From Octadecabacter arcticus 238 (GTDB lineage Bacteria > Pseudomonadota > Alphaproteobacteria > Rhodobacterales > Rhodobacteraceae): a stretch of 64,000 bases of DNA. The stretch is taken from positions 2,857,001 to 2,921,000 of the forward strand of contig NC_020908.1 of assembly GCF_000155735.2 (NCBI RefSeq). The letters run 5' to 3'. The notes under the pieces are model-generated. The model was given only the letters and a program-made list of their open reading frames with translations, had not been told where the DNA came from and made no database searches. Made by a program: the position numbers and the translations under genes. The stretch's first letter is position 1, and each line of letters opens with the position of its first letter. This document shows positions 27,643 to 37,667 of this stretch, in pieces.

Positions 27643-28568
27643 GCTGCGTCCTCCGTGTGTCCGCCAGCGGCGGTTTGCAAGAACGCATCAGCGCAGAGTT
27701 TGGTCAATGTGCGGACGCGACCGATGTAGGCTTGGCGTTCGGTGACAGAAATCACACCACGCGCGTCGAGCAGGTTGAACAAGTGGCTGGCTTTGATCGC
27801 TTGATCGTAGGCGGGTTGCGCCATAACGATTTTGTGGCCGGTCTTCGGATCAACATGATCATTGGATAGGATCGCGGCGCATTCGCGTTCTGCGTCTTCA
27901 AAATGCTTCAGCAGGATGTCGGTGTCCGCAATGTCAAAGTTGAAGCGTGAATATTCCTGTTCTGCTTGCTTGAACACATCACCATAGGTCAGCGGGATCA
28001 TCGCATCGGGGTCATTATAGGGCATGTCCATAACGTGATCGACGCCAAGCACATACATCGCAAGGCGTTCCAACCCATAGGTCAATTCACCTGACACGGG
28101 GTGGCATTCGTGGCCACCAACCTGTTGAAAGTAGGTAAATTGTGACACTTCCATGCCATCGCACCAAACTTCCCAGCCAAGACCCCAAGCGCCCAAAGTG
28201 GGGCTTTCCCAGTCATCTTCAACAAAGCGGATGTCGTGCAGATCCATGTCCACGCCAATGGCTCTCAGGGACCCCAAATAGAGGTCCTGCAAATCAGGCG
28301 GGCTGGGTTTGATCAGCACTTGGAACTGGTAATAGTGTTGTAAACGGTTCGGGTTTTCGCCGTAGCGCCCATCCGTGGGGCGGCGCGATGGTTGCACGTA
28401 AGCCGCGGCCCACGGCACAGAGCCAAGACTGCGCAGGGTCGTGGCGGGGTGGAAGGTGCCAGCTCCAACCTCTAGGTCGTAGGGCTGCATAATAGCGCAG
28501 CCTTTCGCGGCCCAATACGCCTGCAGGCGAAGGATAATTTCTTGAAAACTGCGCGGTGTATCGGCCAT
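27639..28568 (-). CDS. glyQ: Glycyl-tRNA synthetase alpha chain
   Basis: GlyQ holds the class II catalytic core for glycine activation. Typical family stretches are [54 protein letters not shown], and the C-terminal [14 protein letters not shown]. The 309-residue length is normal. It is the first gene of the glyQ-DUF6446-glyS unit and is divergent from the secreted protease-like gene. Confidence 0.97.
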   Translation of the reverse strand: MADTPRSFQEIILRLQAYWAAKGCAIMQPYDLEVGAGTFHPATTLRSLGSVPWAAAYVQPSRRPTDGRYGENPNRLQHYYQFQVLIKPSPPDLQDLYLGSLRAIGVDMDLHDIRFVEDDWESPTLGAWGLGWEVWCDGMEVSQFTYFQQVGGHECHPVSGELTYGLERLAMYVLGVDHVMDMPYNDPDAMIPLTYGDVFKQAEQEYSRFNFDIADTDILLKHFEDAERECAAILSNDHVDPKTGHKIVMAQPAYDQAIKASHLFNLLDARGVISVTERQAYIGRVRTLTKLCADAFLQTAAGGHTEDAA

Positions 28569-28777
28569 TGACGCCCTCTTGCATAACTGCCGCTTGCATA
28601 GGTTGCCGCGTCGCGGGGGTCAATGTGCGCAAATGTCCTTGATCCGGGGCAAATCAGGCCAGTTTCCCCGCAAGTAGACCAACTTTGCGCGTGCGTTCAG
28701 GGCCAAAATTGATAAATTGCCGCAAACACGCGGTTGCGGTAGCAATTGCCAGACATCTTAGGGATGATTTTAAAGAC

Positions 28778-30541
28778 ATGGTTCGCATTTTATCAGTACT
28801 ATTTTTCAGCATCTTCATGACTCTTCCAGCAGCAGCCCAACAAAGCGTTTGGGTGCAGGTCGAGGCTCAACGCACATTAACGGGCGCACAGAACGCCGCG
28901 CGCGGCTATGCTGCTGCAGGCGTACCCGACGTAACTGGGTTCGCGTTGCCCGGTGGCTGGTATGGCATTGCCCTTGGCCCCTATGAGCCGATTGATGCGA
29001 ATACCCAACTGCGACGGCTGCAAAATGCGCGTGCGATCCCCGCCGATAGCTACATCGTTGACGGCAACGGATTTCGCACGCAGTTCTGGCCTGTAGGCGT
29101 TACCGCGCCCAGTGGTTCGGTGGCTGTTGATCCACCTGCAACAACCACACCCGATCTGACGCCAATCGAAGCCGTTGAACCGGAACCAATTCCAGAGCCC
29201 ATCTTAACCCCTGATGAGATCCTGCGTGAGGCGCAAGCCAGCGAACAGGCGCTTGATCTGGATGAAAAGCGCATGTTGCAGACCGCGATGCAGTGGGCTG
29301 GATTTCACGACGGCGCAATTGATGGGCTTTATGGCCGTGGCACGCGCCTGTCGATGTCGTTGTGGCAAGAGGCCAATGACCATCCACCTACAGGCGTTTT
29401 GACCAGTGGGCAGCGGGTTCAATTGATTGGCGCCTATAACGCCATTCTAGATGGTATGGGGCTGCAATTGGTGCGCGACGACGCGTCCGGTATTGAAATG
29501 CAAATCCCGACAGGCGTGGTGGAATTTGCCGAATACGCCCCCCCGTTCGCGCGTTTTGATGCCTCGGGTGATGTGGCGGCGCAGGTTTTGCTGATTTCGC
29601 AACCTGGCGATCAAACGCGGATGTTCGGGCTTTACGAAATTCTGCAAACTCTGGCAATTATCCCGCCAGAGGGTGAACGCGTCCGTCGCGACCGCAGCTT
29701 CGTGATTGAGGGCGCGGACGACAAGGTTAAGTCCTACACCTCCGTTCAATTAGAAAACGGCGAAATCAAAGGTTTTACACTGGTGTGGCCCGCTGGAGAT
29801 GACGTACGCCGTCGCCGTGTCCTTGCCGAAATGGTGGCGAGCTTTACGACAACCAGTGGCGTCCTCGATCCCGCAATCGCGCGACCCGATGAAAATCAGG
29901 CGATTGATATGATCGCCGGATTGGCCGTGCGCAAACCCATCCGCGATCGATCCGGTTTCTATATCAACCGCGCGGGCGATGTCTTGACCACGCTTGAGGC
30001 GATCGGTGAATGCACGTCCATCACCCTCGGATTGGAACATGACGCGACCGTCGTGCACCAGGACGCACGACTTGGGCTCGCGGTTTTGCGCCCCACTTCA
30101 CGTCTTGCGCCCCCTGCCATTGCCGAATTCCAAACCGGTGTGCCGCGCCTGAACGCCGATATTGCGGTCGCTGGCTTTCCGTATGGTGGGGTTTTGACGA
30201 CACCTGCGCTGACATTTGGCAAGCTGGCCGATATTCGCGGGCTGAACGGCGAAGAAGAGGTCAAGCGCCTGTCGATCTTTGCCCAACCCGGTGATGCAGG
30301 TGGACCAGTCTATGACAATGGCGGCGCGGTTTTGGGCATGTTGATGCCAAAGACACAAGAAAACGGCCAGAGCCTGCCGCCCGAGGTTTCGTTCTCGGTG
30401 GATGCCGATCAGATCGTGGCGTCAATTATCGGCGCAGGATTGGACGTGGTGACAACGGACTCCGTGGCCTACATGACACCTGAATCCCTCACGTTGATGG
30501 CCGCTGACATGACCATACTTGTCAGCTGCTGGAGCGACTAA
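28778..30541 (+). CDS. Secreted SPOR / peptidoglycan-binding / trypsin-like protein lacking the catalytic serine
   Basis: Domain order in the 587-residue product: signal peptide (ILSVLFFSIFMTLPAAAQQ), a SPOR-like repeat (VWVQVEAQRTLTGAQNAARG to about residue 105), a Pro/Glu-rich linker, a peptidoglycan-binding domain 1 (LQTAMQWAGFHDGAIDGLYG), a middle domain, and a C-terminal chymotrypsin-fold domain from about residue 385. The motif that normally reads GDSGGP is GDAGGP here (Ala507), so it is probably not a protease. It is likely a periplasmic cell-wall-bound scaffold. A longer frame from 28685 is not needed; the ATG at 28778 starts the signal peptide. Confidence 0.8.
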   Translation: MVRILSVLFFSIFMTLPAAAQQSVWVQVEAQRTLTGAQNAARGYAAAGVPDVTGFALPGGWYGIALGPYEPIDANTQLRRLQNARAIPADSYIVDGNGFRTQFWPVGVTAPSGSVAVDPPATTTPDLTPIEAVEPEPIPEPILTPDEILREAQASEQALDLDEKRMLQTAMQWAGFHDGAIDGLYGRGTRLSMSLWQEANDHPPTGVLTSGQRVQLIGAYNAILDGMGLQLVRDDASGIEMQIPTGVVEFAEYAPPFARFDASGDVAAQVLLISQPGDQTRMFGLYEILQTLAIIPPEGERVRRDRSFVIEGADDKVKSYTSVQLENGEIKGFTLVWPAGDDVRRRRVLAEMVASFTTTSGVLDPAIARPDENQAIDMIAGLAVRKPIRDRSGFYINRAGDVLTTLEAIGECTSITLGLEHDATVVHQDARLGLAVLRPTSRLAPPAIAEFQTGVPRLNADIAVAGFPYGGVLTTPALTFGKLADIRGLNGEEEVKRLSIFAQPGDAGGPVYDNGGAVLGMLMPKTQENGQSLPPEVSFSVDADQIVASIIGAGLDVVTTDSVAYMTPESLTLMAADMTILVSCWSD

Positions 30542-30547
30542 GCGGCG

Positions 30548-32155
30548 CTAACCTATCAGCGCGGGCGTCAGGCGAATAACCGTCGGGACGTTCGCTTTGA
30601 ACGCGGCGTCCAACGCGGGACCAATATCGGCCAGCGTCGATGGTTGCACCGCGTGCGCGCCGTAAGCCTTGGCCAATGCCAGAAAGTCCGGATTGCGCTG
30701 GATAACCGCGTTAGGGGCAATTTGGGCGCTTATCATTGAATCCTCAATCTCGCCGAGTTTGCCGTTGTCCCACAGGATAATCGCCAATGGCAGCCCGAGT
30801 TCTACCGCAGTGCCGAGTTCTGCAATCGTATATTGCAGCCCGTAATCGCCAATGATGCAGACGGTCGGCAGACCTTTGCGCGCAACGGCCCCACCGATTG
30901 ACGCAGGCAGCGCGTAGCCGAGCGTGCCGAATCCGTATGGGTGGTGCCAGTGCCCCGCCCGTTTCATCGGCCAGACGTCTTTGGCCGCGTAGGCAAAGCC
31001 CGTCATGTCCGAATAGATCATCGCATCATCAGGCATCGCTGCTCGCACAGTGTCGATGATCTGCGGCAGGCCGGGGCGTTCTGCTTCAATTTCTGCACGC
31101 CAACCTGCGCGGGCTTGTGCGACCTCTGTGGCGGTCCATTTTGTTGGGGTTTTGCGCTGAATTTCTTCTGCCAGGGCAAACAGCGTTGCGCCTGCATCTG
31201 CACAAACCGCCACATCGGTGCGGGGGCGCGATGTCAGCATCACCGGATCAATATCCACGCGAATGAAAGTGCCTGTATGTCCCAACTCTGGCCGCCAAAT
31301 GTCGACCTCGGCCAATTCGGTCCCAATGGCGAGGATCACGTCCGCCGACCCGATGATGGCCTCGGACCCTGCGCGCGACAGGTTGGAGCCAAAATGTAAC
31401 GGGTCGTCGTTCCCGAACAGGCCACGGCCTGCGTAGGTGCTGAAACTTGCGGCACCACATGCCTGCGCAGCGATACGCAACGCCTCATCCGCCCCGACAC
31501 ACCCGCCACCCGCGATGATCAGCGGGCGTTCAGCGTTTTGTAACAGGTCCACGATATCGTCGATGACAGGTGTGGCATCGGTTGCGCAGGCCCGGTCTGG
31601 TGCGGGCATCGGTGGCGCACTGGCCTCCGCCTCAAGCAGTTTAATCGGCACATGGATCGCCTTGGGACGCTTTCGTTTGGTCGCAAATTCAGAAAAGGCG
31701 CGGTCGATCAAGCCATAGGCGGCATCCGCAGTGCGCGCGGTGGCGGACCAATCGGTGACGCTGGCAGCAGCACCTTCTTGGTTGTTCATCTGGTGCAGTT
31801 GGCCCTTTTCATGCGCGACTTCGTCTAGACAGGATGCCAACATCAACACAGGAACACTGTCGGAATAGGCTTGTCCCATCGGGGTCAGCGCGTTCAAAAC
31901 GCCCGGTCCGGTGATCACGTAACACACACCTGGCTTGCCAGATGCGCGCGCGTACCCGTCGGCCATAAACCCAGCGCCCTGTTCGTGGCGAGCCAAAATA
32001 TGGGTAATACCCGCTTCCTCGATGCCACGATACATTTCTTGGTTGTGCACACCAGGAATGCCAAAAATCACATCAATGCCGCGATCCTTCAGCATATGAG
32101 AGATCTGCGCACCCAAAGGTCGCACGGCAAGCCGCTCGTCAGGACGATTCTTCAT
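30548..32155 (-). CDS. Thiamine-diphosphate enzyme, probable 5-guanidino-2-oxopentanoate decarboxylase
   Basis: A 535-residue member of the acetolactate synthase/benzoylformate decarboxylase family: the catalytic-Glu stretch ILARHEQGAGFMADGYARAS, central domain IIAGGGCVGADEA, and the ThDP motif GDYGLQYTIAELGTAVELGL ending in NN-type residues (LWDNGKLGEIED). The N-terminal VIFGIPGVHNQEMYRGIEEA is the form I associate with 5-guanidino-2-oxopentanoate decarboxylase of arginine catabolism; no neighbouring arginine genes confirm this. The start ATG shares a base with the trkH stop (TAATG), so it is coupled to trkH. Confidence 0.75.
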   Translation of the reverse strand: MKNRPDERLAVRPLGAQISHMLKDRGIDVIFGIPGVHNQEMYRGIEEAGITHILARHEQGAGFMADGYARASGKPGVCYVITGPGVLNALTPMGQAYSDSVPVLMLASCLDEVAHEKGQLHQMNNQEGAAASVTDWSATARTADAAYGLIDRAFSEFATKRKRPKAIHVPIKLLEAEASAPPMPAPDRACATDATPVIDDIVDLLQNAERPLIIAGGGCVGADEALRIAAQACGAASFSTYAGRGLFGNDDPLHFGSNLSRAGSEAIIGSADVILAIGTELAEVDIWRPELGHTGTFIRVDIDPVMLTSRPRTDVAVCADAGATLFALAEEIQRKTPTKWTATEVAQARAGWRAEIEAERPGLPQIIDTVRAAMPDDAMIYSDMTGFAYAAKDVWPMKRAGHWHHPYGFGTLGYALPASIGGAVARKGLPTVCIIGDYGLQYTIAELGTAVELGLPLAIILWDNGKLGEIEDSMISAQIAPNAVIQRNPDFLALAKAYGAHAVQPSTLADIGPALDAAFKANVPTVIRLTPALIG

Positions 32156-33606
32156 TACTCTCTCCAAAAATGCCAGCTGAGGATGGTGAACACAGCCATG
32201 ATTTCAAGCCGACCCACCAGCATCGCGATTGCCAAAATCCATTTGGCGGTGTCGTTAAGGCCAGCAAAATTGCCCGCTGGCCCGATTTCTGTACCCAAAC
32301 CCGGCCCGACGTTCGCCAATGCCGATGCCGCGCCAGAAATCGAGGTGATGAAATCCAGCCCAGTTAACGCAAGCGCCACGCCAACCACGCCAATCGACAC
32401 CATGAACGCCACGAAAAATGCCATGACAGAGTTCAACACATCATCGCTGACCGCGCGGCCCTGATAGCGAGGGGTGAAAATACCGTGGGGCGAATGGATG
32501 CGGCGAACCTGTGCCTTTATGGAAGTAAACAGCAGCTGATAGCGGAAGATTTTGACGCTACAGGCGGTCGACCCAGCGCAGCCACCGATTAAACCGATAA
32601 AGAAGAACATGGTGACCGCGAACGGACCCCATTGCATGTAATCCGCGCTGGCGTACCCGGTACCGGTGATAATGGATGTGACATTGAACAACGCCTCTCG
32701 AAAGCCAATTTCACCGAACCCGTGAAACGTCTGCCACAGCCAAAGCGTCATGACCCCCACCAACACAAAGACAACAACAAAAAAAGTGCGTATTTGGCTG
32801 TCATAGATCAGCGGCTTTGCCCCGTTGCCCGAAATGAGCTGTACGTAACGCACAAATGGCAACGCCGAGAGGATCATGAATACGCTGGCTACGTAATTCG
32901 GGGCTGCACCGAATTCCCCGAAGGAATTATCATAATTGGCGAATCCCCCCGTGGCCACAGTCGTCATGGCATGGGTGATTGCATCGAACGAATTGAGACC
33001 AGCAATCGAATAACAGATCGCACAGGCCAATGTGATTGAAACATAGATCACTGAAATACGGCTCGAAATTTCAGCGGCGCGGGGCAGAATTTTACCCATC
33101 GTATCAAATGATTCTGATCGGAAAATCTGCATGCCACCGACGCGCAATTCGGGCAGGAAAACCATCGCGACAACGATGATACCGATTCCGCCAAGCCATT
33201 GCATGATCGCGCGCCACAGCTTCAGACCTTCGGGAAGGCCTTCGATGCCAACGATAACAGTTGACCCTGTTGTGGTCAGCCCCGACATCGCCTCAAAGAA
33301 AGCATCGGTGAAATTTAGCTCTGACCCACCCAACATGAAGGGCAAAGACCCAAAAAGCGGCAATGCCAGCCACACGAGTGTCGTCAACAAGAATGTCTGA
33401 CGGATGGTCAGGCCTGATGACACTCCATTCTGACAAGCAAGTGCCACAAGACCACCGACCAGAATGGTAATTACCGCACTTTCAAAGAAAACCGTCCAAT
33501 GGCCATTCCCCGCCACCACATCAGCTAACAAAGGCGCAAACATAGTGGCCCCAAGAGCCGCGACCAGAAGGCCGATCACATATCCTACGGGGCGCACGTC
33601 AAACAT
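32155..33606 (-). CDS. trkH: Trk-type potassium uptake protein TrkH
   Basis: The membrane subunit of the Trk K+ uptake system. The 483-residue product shows multiple membrane helices and selectivity-filter-like loops (SGLTTTGSTV; TVATGGFANY; TGTGYASADY; GGCAGSTACSVKIFRYQ). The ATG at 33606 (MFDVRPVGYVIG) is preferred over 33681 because TrkH proteins begin with this motif and are about 483 residues long. No trkA is visible nearby. Confidence 0.92.
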   Translation of the reverse strand: MFDVRPVGYVIGLLVAALGATMFAPLLADVVAGNGHWTVFFESAVITILVGGLVALACQNGVSSGLTIRQTFLLTTLVWLALPLFGSLPFMLGGSELNFTDAFFEAMSGLTTTGSTVIVGIEGLPEGLKLWRAIMQWLGGIGIIVVAMVFLPELRVGGMQIFRSESFDTMGKILPRAAEISSRISVIYVSITLACAICYSIAGLNSFDAITHAMTTVATGGFANYDNSFGEFGAAPNYVASVFMILSALPFVRYVQLISGNGAKPLIYDSQIRTFFVVVFVLVGVMTLWLWQTFHGFGEIGFREALFNVTSIITGTGYASADYMQWGPFAVTMFFFIGLIGGCAGSTACSVKIFRYQLLFTSIKAQVRRIHSPHGIFTPRYQGRAVSDDVLNSVMAFFVAFMVSIGVVGVALALTGLDFITSISGAASALANVGPGLGTEIGPAGNFAGLNDTAKWILAIAMLVGRLEIMAVFTILSWHFWRE

Positions 33607-33917
33607 AGGCGAAGGGTTGGCGGGAGGGGCGATGATAGTCAAGTATCGTGATAGCTGATTTGCCGACAAAGCGACCGTCAAAAATTCTAGACGCTGCGAT
33701 AAGGTTGGAAAAACCCCTTAGTATGTGTCCATTCAACCGATCAATGCGCCGAACAAACGTCTGCCTGCACCATATAAGTCAACCGCGCGCAAAGCATTTG
33801 TTGTTTGGAATATCACACGCACATCGTCGGCTGGGGCCAGCAATCTTGACTTGCCAAAACACAGGAGCGGGCAAAATCCGTTGCTCTCATAAACGCATGT
33901 CACGCAGAAACATCGCG
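33607..33917. other. Intergenic stretch without a supportable gene
   Basis: This stretch of about 310 bp between trkH and folE2 contains short open frames on both strands without family resemblance or clear ribosome binding sites. The region presumably holds the trkH promoter. I see no repeat or RNA structure that I can name. Confidence 0.4.
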
Positions 33918-35033
33918 TCACCCAACATGAAACAACGACTGGAACAACCGCGGGTCCAATGACTCCGCGTCAAACGTCGTACCTTCGGTCAGCACGGACA
34001 CGGCGTCATGGCTGTGCAGGCTTTCTTGATGGCTGGCGATGACGCGGTAGTCGGCGATGCGCGGGTCGGCTTGCATTTGTTGTGCGAACAAGCGCGCGGC
34101 ATCCTCTACAAAGATCGGATTGGCTGCGTTGAGTTCGGCGAACGCCTGTTCGTCCTCGCGTTTCACCATCACTTGGGTTTCCGTCGGCACAGCGGCGCGG
34201 CACATGTCGATTAGGTCTTCAAACCACAAAACATCGGCCTCAGGCGCCAATTCAACCGACACCCGCGCAACGCTGCGTTGGGAATGCGGCGTCGCCAGTT
34301 GGCCACGGAATTGGCGCGCATGTTCAGACAGTTCCAGCGAACACGGGCAAGTCGATGAGTAAACGTAATCCAGATGCACGATCTTCTTGCGCTGACCGCC
34401 CGCTTCAATCAGTTCAAGCGCGATGTCGTAATACTGATAGCCAACAAGGCCCGACCGCAGGCTGTTCACCTTCATGGGAAACGACATACGCATCATGATG
34501 CGGGCGTCAAAACTGTCCAGATCGGTCTTGTAAGCGTCCAGTGCCGCGTCGATGACCTCAAAGCTGAATGTTTCTTCGGCATGTTTGTAAAACGTGCGCA
34601 TGATGCGGGACATGTTGATGCCCTTCTTTTCCGCCTCAAGGCTGACAGTGCCGGTGACAGATGTTTCAAGCGTCAGATCATCGCCCACGGCTTTTCCAGA
34701 ACGGGTATGGAACCGGATCGGCAGGCGGAAATTACTGATCCCGACATGCTGGATCGCCCGTTTCGCGCCTTTAATCAGACTGCTGGGACCGTTTTGCAAA
34801 TCTGGCATCGACGCCTTATAAACGTCATCTACTTCAAATTCTTCGGGATAGGCGCGCGCCAAAGCGGGGTAGTTCGACACTTCACGGCCGGGCACTAGTC
34901 GTGACACCAGCGGATCAAGGGCGGCGACTTCTTCGTCCGTCACTTGCCCCGCCCAATTGCGCAGCAAGGCCAATGCTTCAGCTGCGTCTTCATGGGTCAA
35001 ATCACGGTTAAGATCTTTGGGTCGGATATTCAT
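33918..35033 (-). CDS. folE2: GTP cyclohydrolase FolE2 (type IB)
   Basis: FolE2 makes 7,8-dihydroneopterin triphosphate from GTP, the first step of folate or queuosine synthesis, with flexible metal use. The 371-residue product has the family motif YSSTCPCSLELSEHARQF with the catalytic cysteine, and the pair SFPMKVNSLRSGLVGYQYYD and YKASMPDLQNGPSSLIKGAK. The ATG at 35033 follows AAGGGGGA; an earlier ATG at 35096 has no such site. It supplies the pathway that folB and folP (20 kb away) complete. In some bacteria FolE2 is zinc-starvation regulated; no Zur box was recognised here. Confidence 0.93.
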   Translation of the reverse strand: MNIRPKDLNRDLTHEDAAEALALLRNWAGQVTDEEVAALDPLVSRLVPGREVSNYPALARAYPEEFEVDDVYKASMPDLQNGPSSLIKGAKRAIQHVGISNFRLPIRFHTRSGKAVGDDLTLETSVTGTVSLEAEKKGINMSRIMRTFYKHAEETFSFEVIDAALDAYKTDLDSFDARIMMRMSFPMKVNSLRSGLVGYQYYDIALELIEAGGQRKKIVHLDYVYSSTCPCSLELSEHARQFRGQLATPHSQRSVARVSVELAPEADVLWFEDLIDMCRAAVPTETQVMVKREDEQAFAELNAANPIFVEDAARLFAQQMQADPRIADYRVIASHQESLHSHDAVSVLTEGTTFDAESLDPRLFQSLFHVG

Positions 35034-35175
35034 CGAGTCCCCCTTCGGCACACCACGCAGAACATCTAAGTGGGGATGTATGCGATCTTTTTCCACTTTT
35101 TAGTGATCCTGATACGGGTTTTGAACAGCTTTAGATCAGAAATGATGACCGTATTCGTCGGGAAACGCCAGCATC

Positions 35176-36354
35176 CTAAATCACGTCCAGCGCCGCCAGC
35201 AAATCGTCAATCAGATCGCCCGCGTCTTCAAGCCCCGTCGAAAGCCGAACCAGACCACCCGAAATCCCCAACAGGTCTTTCTGGTCTTGTGGCAGTCGCT
35301 GATGCGTTGTCGTCGCCGGATGGGTGACGATAGACTTGGCATCTGCAAAATTGTTCGAGATGGTGAACAACTCCAACCCGTTGAGAAACTTGAAACAGGC
35401 GTCTTTGCCACCCGCCACCTCAAGCGCCAAAACAGTGCCCCCTGATGCAGACTGCGCGCGCGCCAATGCGTGCTGCGGGTGCGCTGAATGGGTCGGATAC
35501 CGAACAGCGCTGATTTTGGGATGGCCATCCAACGCAGTCGCAATAGCCATCGTCGTGACAGATTGCTGCGCGACCCGCAAATCGAGCGTTTCCAGCCCCT
35601 TAAGGTGGGTCCAAGCAGTGAATGGGTTCATCGCGCCACCGGTATGTTTCATGTAGGTTTCAATGGGTCCACGGATCAGATGACGGCTACCCGTGATGAT
35701 CCCGCCCAACATCCGCCCCTGCCCGTCGACGTGTTTGGTGGTCGACACAATGGCAATATCGGCGCCGCAATCGGCGGCATAGGAATGGATCGGCGTGGCC
35801 ATGGCATCATCCACTAACACCAATGCGCCGACCTTGTGCGCAACCTTACAAACATGGCGCAAATCCACGACTTCCAGTGTCGGGTTTGAAATACTCTCAA
35901 GAAACACCAGCGTCGTGTCAGGCCCGATCGCGGCGTCCCATGCGGCATTATCGGTGCCATCCACCAGCGTGATGTTGACCCCAAAGCGCGCCAGAATATC
36001 CTCAAGCACATAAAGGCACGACCCAAACAGCGCACGCGACGACACCACGTGATCACCCGCCTTTAGCAAGGCCATCAGCGCGCCGCTCACGGCGGACATA
36101 CCGGATGAACACGCGAACGCGTCCTCATAATCCATCAACGCGGACATGCGGTCTTCAAACATCCGCACCGTGGGATTGCCGTAGCGAGCGTAAATAAACT
36201 CGTCCTCGCCTAGGTTTTCAAACCGCGCTTCGGCGGCTTCAGCCGACGGATAAACAAAGCCTTGGGTCAGAAAAATTGCTTCGCTAACTTCGCCATATTG
36301 GCTGCGCCGTGTGCCCGCGTGCACTGCTTTAGTGCGTTTCTTCCAATCTTTCAT
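35176..36354 (-). CDS. metZ: O-succinylhomoserine sulfhydrylase
   Basis: MetZ is a PLP enzyme that makes homocysteine from O-succinylhomoserine and sulfide. The 392-residue product has the family stretches YARYGNPTVRMFEDRM, SSGMSAVSGALMALL and the PLP-lysine motif STTKHVDGQG (Lys207), plus SGGLVRLSTGLED near the end. Control is visible: a SAM-II riboswitch and a hairpin terminator lie in the leader between the aptamer and the start codon, so SAM probably represses expression. Confidence 0.93.
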   Translation of the reverse strand: MKDWKKRTKAVHAGTRRSQYGEVSEAIFLTQGFVYPSAEAAEARFENLGEDEFIYARYGNPTVRMFEDRMSALMDYEDAFACSSGMSAVSGALMALLKAGDHVVSSRALFGSCLYVLEDILARFGVNITLVDGTDNAAWDAAIGPDTTLVFLESISNPTLEVVDLRHVCKVAHKVGALVLVDDAMATPIHSYAADCGADIAIVSTTKHVDGQGRMLGGIITGSRHLIRGPIETYMKHTGGAMNPFTAWTHLKGLETLDLRVAQQSVTTMAIATALDGHPKISAVRYPTHSAHPQHALARAQSASGGTVLALEVAGGKDACFKFLNGLELFTISNNFADAKSIVTHPATTTHQRLPQDQKDLLGISGGLVRLSTGLEDAGDLIDDLLAALDVI

Positions 36355-36403
36355 CTCACATGTCCCCTTAGAACGTTCTCGATCTGCGTTCTTTCAGAAC
36401 GAC

Positions 36404-36433
36404 AAAACCCCGACACCGACAAAGGTATCGGGG
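36404..36433 (-). terminator. Hairpin terminator in the metZ leader
   Basis: On the minus strand CCCCGATACC, loop TTTGTC and GGTGTCGGGG form a ten-pair stem with one wobble, followed by TTTT. It lies between the SAM-II aptamer and metZ and could act as the expression platform for transcription attenuation. Confidence 0.7.
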
Positions 36434-36446
36434 TTGACCCGTTCCC

Positions 36447-36497
36447 TTTTTAGCGGAGTTTTTTAAGTGGCCCGCAATCCGGTAACAAATCGCCACT
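36447..36497 (-). promoter_or_regulatory. SAM-II riboswitch upstream of metZ
   Basis: Read on the minus strand the leader contains GTGGCGATTTG, then GCGGGCCACTT, then AAAAAACTCCGCTAAAAA. The P1 stem GTGGC/GCCAC, the GATTTG strand and the downstream CGCTAAA strand of the pseudoknot are the SAM-II hallmark elements known from alphaproteobacterial methionine genes. SAM binding is expected to lower metZ expression. Confidence 0.85.
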
Positions 36498-36602
36498 AAG
36501 GCTGAGATACGCCCGCTCCGCGACGTCGTCAACACCCCTTGCTGCGCGCACTTGCTACTCGGCCCTGCCATCAGTCATTGTCTCCCCAAAGGAGCCTGCA
36601 TC

Positions 36603-37298
36603 ATGATTGATCTCTATTACTGGCCCACGCCCAACGGCTGGAAAGTCACCATCGCACTTGAAGAAATGGGCCTGCCCTACCGCGTCAATCTGATTAATAT
36701 CGGTGCGGGTGATCAGTTCAAACCGGGCTTTCTGGCCATTGCCCCCAACAAACGCATGCCCGCCATCACCGATCCACACGGGCCTGACGGTGCACCGATT
36801 TCGATGTTTGAATCCGGCGCTATCCTGCAATACCTCGCACGCAAAACTGGTCAATTTGGCGGTTCCACTGAAAGGGACCGCATTTTTGTTGATCAATGGT
36901 TGATGTGGCAAATGGGCGGCCTTGGGCCGATGGCCGGACAGGCACACCATTTCCTGAAATACGCCCTGAACATGGATCCGCCGCAAGACATTGCTTATGC
37001 TCAAGACCGCTACCGCTGTGAAACGGCAAGACTTTATGGAATTTTGGATCGCCAACTTGCTAATCATGAATTTGTCGCAGGTGATTTCTATTCCATTGCC
37101 GATATGTCGATCTGGGGCTGGGCGTCGCTTTGGGAAGGTCAGCAACAAACACTGGATGACAAACCCAATCTGAAACGCTGGCTGGATACCGTCACCGCCC
37201 GCACGGGCGTGCAGAAAGGGCGCGCAGTCGCGGCCGAAAAACGCGGCGATTACAAAGGCGATAAAACAGCGCAGGACACACTTTTTAAGCGCAGCTAA
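36603..37298 (+). CDS. Glutathione S-transferase family protein (YfcG/Ure2-like)
   Basis: The 231-residue cytosolic product has an N-terminal thioredoxin-like domain (MIDLYYWPTPNGWKVTIALE) containing the TPNGWK motif of the Nu class and the cis-Pro motif (RMPAITDP) and ESGAILQYLA, followed by an all-helical C-terminal domain (FVAGDFYSIADMSIWGW). This pattern matches YfcG-like disulfide-bond reductases. The ATG at 36603 follows AAAGGAG. It is divergent from metZ. Confidence 0.92.
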   Translation: MIDLYYWPTPNGWKVTIALEEMGLPYRVNLINIGAGDQFKPGFLAIAPNKRMPAITDPHGPDGAPISMFESGAILQYLARKTGQFGGSTERDRIFVDQWLMWQMGGLGPMAGQAHHFLKYALNMDPPQDIAYAQDRYRCETARLYGILDRQLANHEFVAGDFYSIADMSIWGWASLWEGQQQTLDDKPNLKRWLDTVTARTGVQKGRAVAAEKRGDYKGDKTAQDTLFKRS

Positions 37299-37480
37299 CA
37301 CATTGTTTAGATTCGCCGCCTAAAAGTGCCTTTCAGTGGGGCACCGATGACGGGGAGAATTCTGGCATGAAATTTAGAGCGCGGCGGCTCTTCTCCGCTT
37401 TGTTGAGTAAGAAAAGATGCCGACCATCAAGTAACCTGTTGATATGTTAGGTTTCTGACAACTTTACATAGGGCAGGTAT

Positions 37481-37667
37481 ATGACCATCGACATCTCGCA
37501 ACATATTTTTACGCCTGAAGGGGCAACTTGTAAATGAAATTGAGCTGGCTGAAGACGGTGCGAAGGTTATTGTTCAGTGCAGTCGGGATGCCCGCAGGAG
37601 CGCTATAGACCCTGCAACCGGCAAGAAGGGTAGCATCAACCAACATATTCGCCGACAACTGAACGAC
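37481..37667 (+). pseudogene. ISL3-family transposase, N-terminal fragment
   Basis: It begins MTIDISQHIF like copy 1, but a run of five T (four in copy 1) at 37506-37510 shifts the frame after about ten codons. The similarity to copy 1 continues to about 37667, where IS200 sequence begins. Confidence 0.8.

Noticed and set aside
33648..33962. Open frame between trkH and folE2
   Set aside because: No recognisable family, overlaps folE2 antisense, no convincing start.
36555..37301. 248-codon open frame antisense to the GST gene
   Set aside because: It mirrors the GST gene almost exactly, has no family resemblance and no ribosome binding site; a shadow frame.
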